Positions 45,773 through 56,904 are shown, counted from the stretch's first letter. The stretch is 64,000 nt of DNA from Macrolepiota albuminosa (GCA_027475525.1 JAMWFC010000106.1:248001-312000); one strand, 5' to 3'. Notes: generated from the sequence alone by a model not told the origin. Numbers and translations: made by a program.

Positions 45773-45832
45773 TTGGGGGCGAAGCCCCCAACGAGCTACG
45801 AAATTCGTGCCGAAGGCACGAATCGTAGCTCG
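45773..45832. repeat. Pair of strong hairpins with GAA loops
   Basis: Hairpin 1 (45773-45791): TTGGGGGC, loop GAA, GCCCCCAA. Hairpin 2 (45792-45832): outer stem CGAGCTACG/CGTAGCTCG and inner stem TTCGTGCC/GGCACGAA around GAA, with a small AAA/T bulge. Both loops belong to the GNA type that forms unusually stable DNA mini-hairpins. The position just downstream of the Helitron gene suggests a termination structure. Confidence 0.8.
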
Positions 45833-45840
45833 TATATATA

Positions 45841-46139
45841 GGTGGCAAGTTAACACCTCCAAACCTCCATCTTGTACTCCCTCCTGCCCTCTCCACACAC
45901 ACACGTACTTTCTGATATTTTCGTTATATGTCTGTGACTTTCCCTCATCCTCGCTTATCAAACGAGGCTTTTGCGTCCTGTTCCTGGTTCACTGATGCGC
46001 TGCTATCGGACGGAAATCTTGCTACCCGCTATGGATGAGACATGGCAATCCACATGAGTAAACATTGTCGACTCGTTTATTGTTGATGATCCTATAATTA
46101 CATGCTGATATCGTGTTTGTAGCAACTTGTTAGCCGTAT
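45841..46139 (+). promoter_or_regulatory. Pyrimidine-rich upstream region of the JmjC-like gene
   Basis: CT-rich DNA (about 45860-45960, including CACACACACA) of the sort found before fungal start codons, followed by candidate starts at 45994 and 46031. The first exon could not be settled. Confidence 0.35.
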
Positions 46140-46150
46140 AATTACAGAGG

Positions 46151-46304
46151 AAGCTACATTTTCTCCTGCCCGCAAGGATGATCAGTATTCTCTGTTTTGC
46201 GCTCTTATGGTGGGAGATGATGTGCCCAAGCTACATTTTCTCCTGCCCGCAAGGATGATCAGTATTCTCTGTTTTGCGCTCTTATGGTGGGAGATGATGT
46301 GCCC
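46151..46304 (+). repeat. Exact 77-base tandem duplication
   Basis: 46151-46227 equals 46228-46304, in the first readable exon of the JmjC-like gene. Removing one unit leaves a continuous frame through FSPARKDDQYSLFCALMVGD. Confidence 0.95.
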
Positions 46305-49300
46305 ACAATAGCTGAAAAGAACCTGACGGATGCTCGATTTTGGATTCTCATGGCCTATCGTGTTGTGGACGTATTTGAGATGATGAATGGGGGGGCTATT
46401 CGGAGACCCTCTTCATCTGGTCCCGTAGTTGACAACTACAAAGCAGTACGTGTCATTGTTTCTATTGCCTTTTATCAATTGGTCAAGTACAATATTTTAT
46501 GTATTACCTAGCCTATGGGAAGCCTTAATAATATTCCTGCTCTACTGGAGAGATCCCAGAACGCCCTAAACTCTCATATACGTGCACTTCAATCCAAGGC
46601 TTGTAGAGATAAACAATTTGACTCTTCCGTGTATTATTTGTCGGAAGGCGGACCCTTGATTTGTTTGTACTCAAGTCTCGCTCGGCATGTTGGCAAAAAA
46701 AAATGTTGTCACTACACTCATCAACTTGACCTCTGCGGCCCTGCATTTGGGATGTCTTCTTAAGGTACATTGATATTTATATTGTACATGTATTGTTAAT
46801 GCTGAAAATATCAGTGCTCGTATAAGGGAAATTTATTTCTGCCTACGGACATCGAGTCCATCGAGAGTATGATAGTTTCCGGGTACGATACCATTCGGTT
46901 TAGTTGTTATTTACGTTTTAGAGTTTGATACCGCAGATCAGAGAATGACCAATCTGGGCTTGCGCATATTCGCCAAGTTCACGGTTCAGCTCCTCAAGGT
47001 CGCACAACTGTTCTTCATAATTCTTTGTATATTGCGTTGGCCATATCGCCTCTCATGTTACTCAATCCTTGCAAGTATAATGAAGTTGGCGCAAAGGATA
47101 CAGTGTTTAAGGTGTGATTGTTCTTTCGCATGCCATATTGATAGTTAAATGTATCGTTAACGTGTTAGTTATGGAATCACATAGGAGGGCTAGAACAACC
47201 TACTGCTGTAGTGGAAGCGGATTGGGTGTTGTGGAAGGTGTTGTTTTCTGCAGCTCTGGGGGGGAACCTCCTACAGAAACTCAGATCCGCATTTCAACAT
47301 CTGGAGGGGGTGGTTAGGGATGCCGCACCTCATTGGCTGAACCTCGTGAACAGGTCTTTGAGCGTCCCTGCTATCCTATCTTCGCAAACCGATGTAATTG
47401 ATGATGTTTTGCCTTTTCCTGACAATTCTTTACCCCTGCCCTCACCATCTGGAAGCACCTACGGTACCGACATCACTGTGCTCAACAATTCCCATTCATC
47501 TGGAATTACGAATGATAACGAGTTCGACAACGACGGGCTTTGTAATAAAAATGTGTATCCTTCTCAATCTGCTGGTAGCGATCTGTATTGTCAACCTATC
47601 AATGATGACAATTCTTGCAATACTCGTAGGACACATATGTCACCTTTACGAGATACTACTGATGATCCGTTCAACAACGATGTCCATGCTGGCAGTAAAA
47701 ATCTGAGCAAGTCGACGAACGAAACTGGACAACCTGGTGGGCGTGATGCGGCAGACAGACGTCCATCTTTTGTGTCTCCTCCTCCATATTCTCTAAACAA
47801 TCAGGATGATTCTCCTTCTGATGGGCCCACCAATGTCTATATTGATAGAAGATATTCACTTGGTAGAGGTGACAATATCAATGATGAGCAAACCGTACTC
47901 AATATCCCTGACGTCAATCTGTCATCCTCCAACAACCTCAATCCTCCATCGGATGAAGAAACTGCGGTTCTGGTTCCCAAAAGTAATGTATCGGAAATGC
48001 GGTTGCAAAGATCTGATCAATCAAGTAATCGGCCATCTATTCCTTCTCCCAAAAGGAAAAGACGAGTGCACAAGACTGCCAAAACCGTCGAAGGTACGCA
48101 TGGTGACGGTATCGACAGGACACAGCCTACCAAACACGTTCCTCATGTCCTCATTGATTTGACTCTTGACGTTACTGTATGTAACCCGTTGAATGTGATT
48201 ACTATGTTACTTCACTGTATGACGTATGACTTCAGGACTTGGAGTTCGACAAGTCTGATGTCGATGTATCCGATGACGTTGTATTTGTGACTGGTGAATG
48301 TCCTGTTGAGTATGAAATTCATGGTACGAACTGCGCATATCGGTTTACTCCCAAGTTCCATGTAAGTACTGTAATCTGTTTCCATAACTGCTGCTGGACA
48401 CTCTACAGTTAAAAGAGGATTTACAATGGTTTTACTCACTTCACGACTTGGTTGTTAGGGGGTCAACTAGACCAACGTTTGTCAAGATTGCTTCTATGGA
48501 TGAATTGACGGACTCCACTAATACCAGCATATCTAAATATCTGACCGACCATGCTGCTGTATTGATCAAAGGCATTGACCATGTAGACAATGGATTTACT
48601 GGTGCAACACTGGCATCCGTCTGCAACATATATAGTGTTACCACTATTCATGGTACGCCTGTTTGTGTGTTCCTGCGTTTCATTACATATACTTACATAT
48701 AATAGATTTCACATCGCTAGATACTCAACGTACGTGTAGAGGTTCCCTGATCGACGTGTTTGCTGCTGTTTTGTCTGCAGAACCACGGGCTCTGAGCACT
48801 CTCGATATGCCTGCAGTACAAGATCCATTTCCTGTCTTGTCCATGTCAGGTGATTGGTTCACGTGGTTGCAAGTAAATGGGCAATACTCGTATTGCGACT
48901 CCTCCGACAATTATCTGATATCTGACATGCGGTGGGCAATAGCATCGACCGGATCTGCCCACCATTACTGGCACATTGGTTCTAATGGGTATGGTACTTT
49001 CTTACGGGTGGAAACGGGCTTCAAGTTACTGTATATTGCATGACCGAAGTCCAGGTCTTTCGAGGATTTCGCTATCGTCTCTATTTTTACGGAGAAATAC
49101 GTAATGTATGAGGCAAACGCTGACTTGTGGGATACCGAAGTGGTTGTATTGGAACCTGGTGATGTTTTGTGAGTGGTGCCCTTATGTTGCTGTATATAAT
49201 ATATGACTGATCCCGTAGTATCGTGCGCCCTAACGTGCCGCTTTGTGTCGTGACACCGGTTCCTTCCATATGTACTGGAGGTCATTATTATCTTGCGACC

Positions 49301-49899
49301 ACTCTCGCTGATTCCGTTATTGGGATATATCATCATTTCATGGGTAGTTGAACCCTCGCAAATGCTGATCATGGAACGGCTTCTCATTTTATACTGGTCC
49401 GCATGCTCATGCATTACTACCGGTATACAAAGAAACTTTTTGAGGGCGACCTAGGTAAGCATCACAATGTTGCCTTCTAATTTTTAATCAATTTAATTTA
49501 ATTACTTATTTCTTAAAATATTTAATTTTTTGTAGACTGGGAGTATCAGCACGTGCCAGATTGGGATACCTGGGAAGGTGCACTGTCTATTTTCTCAATG
49601 TGCAATTATTTCGAATTGCATAGTGCTCTTATAAATTGGAACTACCCGTTTAATACAGATGTTCACGCCTTTGAGTTGTCTATCAAAAACCGCTCGAGGG
49701 CCCGCAAAATTGTGTACTGGTACTTTCTTTGTCATACCTTTTGCAGGCCTGGTGATTCTTTAAACGGTTACGATGCGTTCCAGACCATTTACTCTGTGTT
49801 TTTGGCTCGACATGCTCATATGCTTGTTCTACTTAAGAGAGCCGCTCATGCGTCGGGAATACAAGGCAAGGTTGAAGGGCTGGGTACCTCTTCGGTTTG

Positions 49900-50053
49900 G
49901 ACAGCAGTTTGCAAATGTATACGCAGCGGGCCTGCATGGGATTATTTCAAAACCATGACAGCCAGTTCTTCTGACCGACAGCAGTTTGCAAATGTATACG
50001 CAGCGGGCCTGCATGGGATTATTTCAAAACCATGACAGCCAGTTCTTCTGACC
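49900..50053 (+). repeat. Exact 77-base tandem duplication
   Basis: 49900-49976 equals 49977-50053 in the last third of the JmjC-like gene. Removing one unit restores the frame through MTASSSDRLFYWNGLSYTVE. Confidence 0.95.
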
Positions 50054-50775
50054 GATTGTTTTATTGGAACGGCCTGTCATACACTGTAGAGAAGTCTACT
50101 TGTGATGCATACAGTGCACTACAGGGTTGTCATTATTCTCTTATTACTGGTTTATTCAGTTATATGTAATAGATTGTCCTTATCTTGACGGTTTGGTTTA
50201 TGGTGATAAGGAAACGGCATCTGAACTTGGGTACTCTCTATCGCACATATCACCTCGCCTAGATCAGAACAATCCTAAGGACAATGACATTTACAAAACC
50301 CTTGTATACAGCAATGGAGACGATTTTGATGATGACTTCGAGCCTCTTAATGACGCTGTAGATGAATCGTATTTGCATCAGCATTCAGGCCACAACCCCT
50401 TGACAGAGGAAACTGTTTTGCCAGCTGATCATCATTCGACTACAGTATCTGATCGAAATATCCACAAACAAGGTCATCCATCTTTGACTGCTTCAGAACA
50501 CACTTGTCGCCAAGGTACGTATTTATTGTAGTAACACATCCATATTATCATGTGCTTCCTCATTTGACCATTGTAGTCTGTCCTAGAATTGCATCTTCCG
50601 ACCCCTGAAACTGTAATATTCCTGATGTAGTAACTATTATAGCCCTATCACGTGTCAAATCTTGCTGTTCCTGAATTATGTGTTGTGATGTATCCTGAAC
50701 TCTGTATTGTGAGATATATGAGGTTCACCTGAAGAAAAATATGCATATGCAGAAAATATTGAGTCCCTTCTCAGC

Positions 50776-50929
50776 GACAATTTGAGGTTCGTCACTCTTT
50801 TGTCGCAGGATACTGAAACGGCAGGCCTCGGCTATCGTAAAAGTAATGTGCTGACAATTTGAGGTTCGTCACTCTTTTGTCGCAGGATACTGAAACGGCA
50901 GGCCTCGGCTATCGTAAAAGTGATGTGCC
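50776..50929. repeat. 77-base tandem duplication, one mismatch
   Basis: 50776-50851 matches 50853-50928 except at 50845 (A versus G), offset 77. Confidence 0.93.
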
Positions 50930-51293
50930 CCTTGTGACCTGTTGACTGTGCCGTAGGGCATAGTATATAATATGTATGTGTGTATAATATATTAATATAT
51001 AAGTATTTGTCTTGTCCGATATTACGTTGCTGCATTGCACCTACAAAGTAATATAATTGTCCCCTCAACCCTCGAATAGTGTAAACTGACATATGAGCTG
51101 TTGTAGCTTACCCGTTTAATGTCGCACTAATATATTTATTATTGTTATATGTATAGATAAGCATGTTCACTACATAAGCCTGGTAGTTAAGTATACGGTA
51201 ATTAGGTGGACGTATCCTAGCTTAAACACAACGTACATGTGCCTTTAAATTTCCTGCTGACTTATCTCTCCTCGTTGCTATATTGTTGGCTCA

Positions 51294-51447
51294 GCGTTGG
51301 TATTATGTATATTTGATATACTCAACCTTATCATTGTATTATATAGGTGTTAAATATATTGTTTTGCAGTGCGTTGGTATTATGTATATTTGATATACTC
51401 AACCTTATCATTGTATTATATAGGTGTTAAATATATTGTTTTGCAGT
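51294..51447. repeat. Exact 77-base tandem duplication
   Basis: 51294-51370 equals 51371-51447. Confidence 0.95.
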
Positions 51448-52214
51448 GTACACTGGCGTCTGTCTGTTGATATTTCCATAATCAGTCTTTTTGTGTAGGT
51501 ATATAACACTATGGAACATCGTAAACCTTAAATGCTGTGTGGGCTGAATATTTACCGGTTGTCTATCCATGTGATTATGTAACCCTTAATAACGGGTCTT
51601 ACCAAAAGGTCATCTATTGGATTGGAGAAGACATCAAATCGAGTAGTATGCGCCTTGGTTTTGGAAAACAAAGCATATAAATACCTCTGCTTAGGAGAGG
51701 TTGGAATCATTATGTTAATGATACGGTGGTGGCGACCTGTATTTGTCACAAACACATCAATGAGGGATATAGAAATAGTGATGGTGAACAACCACAAGAA
51801 AACGCATACGATTCGAAGTAGAGTCTGAAGTAAGTGGTGTGGGAATCTGAATAACTGTCGGAAGAGTCTGAATAAGAATATTTAACTTTGATTGTAGCCC
51901 GTTGTTGCTCCATGTTAAGCCATGGCACATTAATAATTGGTCGTAATGACAGCTTGTCGCATGTCAGACTGTCAAAATCAGTAATTGCCATGATCTAGTA
52001 AATCAATGATTTGTTGTCATATATCTATTGCGCTGGATAACAGACCTCTCAAGTGACAATAGGTGTTCATTAGATAGTGGCGATATGCCGAATCTTTCGG
52101 GGGGTATATCAGCACTGGTATTCAGGGATCGCTCTCCACAGAAGGCAGCCAAGGAAATAAGTCATAATGCATGTGTCTGCTCCGATATATGATTTTCGCG
52201 TGGCGGCTATTATA

Positions 52215-53013
52215 TGCGATCTAATATTGAAGAGTGTTCCGCATTGTGGCTAATCACGCAACGTCGTATATGCCTGAGCAACTTAAATTGTATATGGGAG
52301 GAATGGGGGGCACCTCCGCATTGTGGCTAATCACGCAACGTCGTATATGCCTGAGCAACTTAAATTGTATATGGGAGGAATGGGGGGCACCAGAAAAACC
52401 CAGGTGCTCCGAGCCCTCATCAAGTATTTTGAAGCTAGAGGAGAGGCATATCGTCTGGCTGTGGTTGCACCTACGGGCACTGCTGCATCGCTTATAGGTG
52501 GTTCAACATCATTCAATGTTCGGCATTAACGACATGGTTGGTGTGTCGAAGAAACAACTCGCTCAAATTAAAACTCGTCTACTAGGTGTCGATTACGTGT
52601 TTTTCGACGAAGTATCTATGTTATCGTGTCGAGACTTGTATAAGATATCCGCAAGACTGGCTCAGCTGTCTGGTAGACTAGATATCCCTTTCGGTGGTAT
52701 GAACATGGTATTTGCAGGTGATTTCGCTCAGTTGCCCCCTGTCGCTGGGCAGGAAGGATTGGCGTTATATAGTAGAACTATAGGTTTAAATACCAAAACG
52801 TTGAAGGATCAGGAGTCCATGCTAGACGACGCAAGAGAGCTTTTGAGAAATCGTATAAATAATCGCAATCCGATAAACTTTTTGTATGGTGAACTAACGA
52901 GTGTTCATGCTGTGATCGAAGAGTTGCTTATATGCAAGCGAAATGTATACATGTCATACATGCACTGTCCACGTGGTCATGCAGTTAACAGAAGAGCTGT
53001 TACATCGAATTAG
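52215..53013 (+). pseudogene. PIF1-like helicase fragment, a second helicase lineage
   Basis: FRIVANHATSYMPEQLKLYM precedes a Walker A region GGMGGTRKTQV, where the usual GTGKT has Arg for Gly. Then AVVAPTGTAASLIGGS, a 2-base deletion, SMFGINDMVGVSKKQLAQIK, VDYVFFDEVSMLSCRDLYKI (Walker B) and GMNMVFAGDFAQLPPVAGQE follow. This is the PIF1 family type fused to Helitron-like proteins in Agaricomycetes but clearly distinct from the helicase at 43.9-45.2 kb. The helicase C-terminal motifs are absent after NTKTLKDQE. The 77-base duplication at 52238 cuts through the Walker A. Confidence 0.8.
52238..52391 (+). repeat. Exact 77-base tandem duplication
   Basis: 52238-52314 equals 52315-52391. Both units end exactly at the GGMGGT codons of the Walker A, and removal of one joins the motif. 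Confidence 0.95.
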
Positions 53014-53127
53014 TGTCAGATTGCCATACTAGATAATTCACAACTGTCAATACAACATTTCCTAAGAAACATGTAATTTCTTACCGAATCTCGGTGCAGA
53101 ACATGCGCGTCTGAATTAGTTAGAATA

Positions 53128-53436
53128 ATGAGAACATCATACACAGCACCAATAATGTATTTTGATGTGGCGTCAATCGACATCACAATTAATAGATACA
53201 TCGATGTGCTGGTTTATGGGTCAGGAGACAGACGATATATCATAAAAGGTATCATATATTTCGCAAACAGTCAATTTACTTGTCGATATGTGGATTCCTC
53301 CTTGAGGGTGTGGTTCTATGACAGTTTAATTACTGGTAGAAGGTTGATTGTCGAAGAAGGCAGTCTGGATACGTTGGATATACAAGTCTGTAGAGGTAGT
53401 AAAGCAACGATAGCGTTATACGTTAGAGTGGCGTGA
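53128..53436 (+). pseudogene. Fragment resembling the tail of Helitron-associated proteins
   Basis: The frame encodes IIKGIIYFANSQFTCRYVDS, SLRVWFYDSLITGRRLIVEE and RGSKATIALYVRVA. I have seen similar G-x-IY-x(5)-FTCR, VW-x-HDG-x-TTGR and GxKATLAIY patterns in peptidase-like or helicase-linked proteins of Agaricomycetes, so a captured peptidase-like tail is possible. It follows the PIF1 fragment by 115 bases and may belong to the same former element. Confidence 0.35.
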
Positions 53437-53609
53437 TCGTATATTACCGATAGGGAGTTGTTTAGTTTGAATCAAGTCTGTGTGTTTAAGCTATAGGTCG
53501 TATTGTTCAAATGACCCTTTGCAATATGAGGACAGTTCACGTGAGTTTGGACGATGCAAGGTCATACGATCTTCAAAAACCATCGGCGGTCGTACACCTG
53601 AACGCTGAC

Positions 53610-53763
53610 GTAATATATATTAAACGCACACATAGTGAGTATCATTTATAATGTATTTTCATTAACTATAGCTAACTAAGGACTAAGTAATATATATTAA
53701 ACGCACACATAGTGAGTATCATTTATAATGTATTTTCATTAACTATAGCTAACTAAGGACTAA
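53610..53763. repeat. Exact 77-base tandem duplication
   Basis: 53610-53686 equals 53687-53763, with three further matching bases. Confidence 0.95.
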
Positions 53764-54654
53764 GTAGTCCGTAAAGACGATCCTTGGTATACCTATCAAC
53801 CGAACAAATGTGCATATTATATAAGCGGTCGGTGGGACAAACAGTTTATTTCCATATTACAGTCATTTATTTATTTATTTATTTTATTAGTGGTTACTCA
53901 GTAAAAGATTGGTTGATCGTGCATCCTAACACTTATATAATATGTCTTCACGTATATTAAAATTGGTTTATTATGTAGTAATCACAAGTTTGGGCACATG
54001 ATGTTCACTGCATGTTCACCTGATCAATTTCGCGACCATCCACATTACATGTTTTTTAATGCAATTGTATATTATGTAATCATCTAGTAGGACAATCGAT
54101 TTAATTATATTTAGTTATTTGTTTATCATGATTTTTTATAATTATTGAAGTATAAAAGGAACAAAGAGTAAAATTGAATAACGAATTTATAAAAGTGATT
54201 CCGTATTATGTAATGGATTGATTGAATGACTGTTCGGATATTATATAACAAGTACCCATATATACATTTAATCGTTGTCATGCCACTTCGTACAAGCCTA
54301 TCCAACAAGACAAACCGGTGCTACTTGTAAAAATGAGAAAAACAATTTATTTTTCTTTTTATTTTGAAAAATGTCTAACTTTATGGTATGTTGAAACGAC
54401 TTATGATACGTGTATATTTGATGTTATGTATTACTATTTTGTTTATTATATATAAGTACGTACGTAATCATTCAGCTCTTCTTGTCTCTCCACTTTTCTA
54501 TGCCTTTCAGTCTGTTGTTTCCTTTCAGCGGTTTCTTATACCTGCTATGTTGCATCTAGCTTCCTCCTACGAAAGACTATTGTACGCTCTGGAAAATGCA
54601 TTATCGCCACCGCTTGGTTTTACTTGTATAAGCATTCTATGTTGCATTGGACTT

Positions 54655-54808
54655 GCTCAACGGACACCTTATGGAAGCAAATACCGTCACTGTATATCAA
54701 CCTGGTACTTATGACTCACTCGTGACTAGAAGCTCAACGAACACCTTATGGAAGCAAATACCATCACTGTATATCAACCTGGTACTTATGACTCACTCGT
54801 GACTAGAA
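54655..54808. repeat. 77-base tandem duplication, two mismatches
   Basis: 54655-54731 matches 54732-54808 except at two positions, offset 77. Confidence 0.93.
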
Positions 54809-55198
54809 CGCTCCGATGGGTAAAATTATAACAAGTAATACAGTACAGAAAGCACGTCAGTCTGTTTGATTTATGGATTCACGCGAGTCAAAACGAAACG
54901 TTTATGCACGAACCTATATGGAAAACCTGATGTGTCACTCATACACCGATGGGATGACCTACAATACACGAAATTGATAAACCAACCAATATGTTGAGTT
55001 ATCATTAAAATATATATAGTCAGCGCGAACTCACTACTTTACACGACAAATGTACGCTGTTGATGTGTCCTCCCAATATATATTCATATATGTTTACACT
55101 TGTTATTCCACTCATATAACAACATGTCCGCACTTCCCATCGCTAGTATTCAGTGTTGGTGACTCCGCACTTCCGCTACGTCATCGAGCAGCAGACGG

Positions 55199-55633
55199 AT
55201 GAGGGAGATAGCAGACGTTGCGTTGTCTATAGTATCCAGTCAGTACTTCGATGTATTGACACAGGCAAACATTACTGATCTGGTGTTCTGGTGAGTTTTT
55301 ACATACATTTTAGCATGTATAAGCAGTTTTCTAATGTCGGCTTTATATATTACTACTAGCTCTTATGCTCATAGAGACCATAACGCGCGACATCTCACGT
55401 TAAAGGGATTCGACCGAGAAAGTTATCTTGTTGCGGCTTTTCATTTATACCCGAGCGACGATGAGCAACAATTGGACGAAGCATACACTTATTCGTATTC
55501 CAGAGCATTGTGTAGCTGGACAGCTCGGGGCATAACAGTAATGCACATCGTTCTGACTAGCGTAACTCATCATCACATTTTAAACACATCTTCGAGAGAA
55601 ATAGTAAGTATTCCGTCTTCCAGTATTTCATAG
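55199..55633 (+). CDS. Small spliced hypothetical protein
   Basis: ATG 55199 opens a 92-base exon (MREIADVALSIVSSQYFDVL). Intron 55291-55359 (GTGAGT to CTACTAG) joins in frame to a second exon (SYAHRDHNARHLTLKGFDRE, YPSDDEQQLDEAYTYSYSRA, LCSWTARGITVMHIVLT) ending at a possible donor GTAAGT at 55604 or at TAG 55631. The joined frame has no stop. I do not recognise the family. The protein is likely incomplete, as a consensus donor suggests further exons. Confidence 0.45.
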
Positions 55634-55840
55634 TCTCATTTTGTTAGTGCGGGCACATTACAAACCTCACATGAGCAGAACGTATGTATTACATATGTAT
55701 CTTCTATGTGAGTAAGTTTAATTCTAACGCTTACCGTGCCTTATAAGTTTCACAGATAATTTAATTGTATTATCAATGCACTGTGTTTCACGGTTTATTG
55801 CAGTAAATACACACTGTATTCGTCTATCTACGTACATGTA

Positions 55841-56098
55841 TATATATCGTATTTAAACTTAGGAATATGTAACATAACAATAAATACTATACGTAAATAA
55901 TTAAGTAACTTAATAATTATATATCGTATTTAAACTTAGGAATATGTAACATAACAATAAATACTATACGTAAATAATTAAGTAACTTAATAATTATTTG
56001 ATAATTAATAATTAATAATTAATAAATTAATAATTGATAATTAATAATTAATAATTAATAAATTAATAATTGATAATTAATAATTAATACTTATTATG
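55841..56098. repeat. 77-base duplication followed by AT-rich 36-base repeats
   Basis: 55841-55917 equals 55918-55994 (match extends three more bases). Then TTGATAATTAATAATTAATA units with a 36-base period run to about 56090. This second repeat is probably a genuine low-complexity array. Confidence 0.9.
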
Positions 56099-56478
56099 TA
56101 AGTGTTTGGTTGGATGGCCTGTTTACTTAGATACCTCTCCTCTGCAGTTAGCATGAATGCTGATGTGATAGCGCCGAACTGGTCATGCAATTGCGTGACC
56201 TACGTGTATTGGTGTCAGAGACGAAAGCTATCAGCTAACTACTACTTATTTACAGGGTGAGGAGGAAGGGTTGACGAATAAACGAGTAAAATAAACTAAT
56301 TAAGTATACTAGAGTTAAAATATGCGTGCAAGCGCCTTAATAGGTCAGCATATTTTCTGATGTACCATGTTTCTGGATTCAGCTGTTTCTTGTGGTATAC
56401 TTTATATAACATGACTTGATAGATCTACGGCAATCTCCGTGCAACTCGTGAGCAGTTTGGTTGTCAGCATCTGCTCTT
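56099..56478. other. Intergenic DNA
   Basis: No supported gene or repeat. It may hold further exons of the neighbouring unrecognised genes. Confidence 0.4.
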
Positions 56479-56904
56479 ATGGAGTCACTGAAACAGGCGC
56501 TGCTGACATTCAAAGTGCTAGGTACGTCTTCTCCCAACCGCGACCATATGCTTTAAAAAGATCATATAGTCTCACTAATGGATCATATGAAACCAGAACC
56601 AAATGCGGGTAAAGTCGTCATATAGTTGAATGGCTCTACGTGTCTCTTAGGACTAGGCGAAACTGAAAGGCCCTGTTTCGTTATTCTGCTATATATCAAT
56701 GAATCGAAGTCGCCGTTTCTGTTTGTTGCCCCTCCAACATCATTCCACAAGTTAGTCTCTAATAGGTGTTGGCGAAATATGACGATAAAGCAATCTAAAT
56801 GTGGCCAGGGATGCAAAAGTCTGCCCGCCTTCCTTTGCCAACAGATAGTCCCTCACCAAACAATCTACACGTCTCAGACAGTACCTCCGTTTGTCCGCGC
56901 ATAA
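56479..56904 (+). CDS. Spliced hypothetical protein, possibly continuing downstream
   Basis: ATG 56479 gives a 43-base exon (MESLKQALLTFKVL). A GTACGT donor at 56522 and CTCTTAG acceptor ending at 56650 join in frame to a second exon open to 56904 (GLGETERPCFVILLYINESK, FLFVAPPTSFHKLVSNRC). An alternative frame from about 56799 to 57050 is also open (NLGYSQDHYLGINYMPELVK), so another intron near 56800 may switch to it. I do not recognise the family. Confidence 0.4.

Larger units (their letters stand above)
38940..45840 (+). mobile_element. Helitron with Rep/PIF1 transposase (boundaries approximate)
   Basis: It is recognised from the multi-exon Rep-helicase at 39415-45273, with a repeat-rich 5' region (38940-39370) and a repeat- and hairpin-rich 3' region (45274-45840). 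Helitrons move as rolling circles, starting TC and ending CTRR after a hairpin. Hairpins are present at 45773-45832 but no CTRR stands at the expected distance, so the ends are estimates. Confidence 0.75.
46140..50608 (+). pseudogene. JmjC-like protein gene with nonsense codons
   Basis: Many exons join in phase, e.g. across introns 46446-46511 and 48362-48408. N-terminal part: DARFWILMAYRVVDVFEMM, SKACRDKQFDSSVYYLSEGG, LYSSLARHVGK, followed by LPTDIESIESMIVSGYD. Middle: Ser/Asp-rich, then PSPKRKRRVHK. C-terminal: LVVRGSTRPTFVKIASMDEL, ISKYLTDHAAVLIKGIDHVD, MRWAIASTGSAHHYWHIGSN, GYGTFLRVETGFKLLYIA, VLEPGDV, RPNVPLCVVTP, GGHYYLATTL. This matches Agaricomycete JmjC-like proteins I know, whose ligands read HID and PH; here they are HIG and PL. 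TGA at 49041 and 49349 stand where Arg (CGA) is expected, and an A9 run at 46695 shifts the frame. The 77-base duplications at 46151 and 49900 add further breaks. Confidence 0.6.
50609..52214. other. AT-rich interval with two 77-base duplications
   Basis: No supported gene. It contains the duplications at 50776-50929 (one mismatch) and 51294-51447. A minus-strand frame at 51552-51797 has no recognisable content. Confidence 0.5.
53437..55198. other. AT-rich interval with two 77-base duplications
   Basis: No supported gene; a frame at 54388-54714 shows no recognisable content. It holds the duplications at 53610-53763 and 54655-54808. Confidence 0.5.

Noticed and set aside
45700..45845. A canonical Helitron 3' terminus (hairpin followed by CTRR)
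   Set aside because: Strong hairpins are present, but no CTAG, CTGG, CTAA or CTGA follows within the usual 10-15 bases; the boundary stays open.
55995..56098. A further 77-base duplication in the AATTAATAATT tract
   Set aside because: The period is 36 bases and the tract is low complexity; it is a separate, probably genuine repeat.
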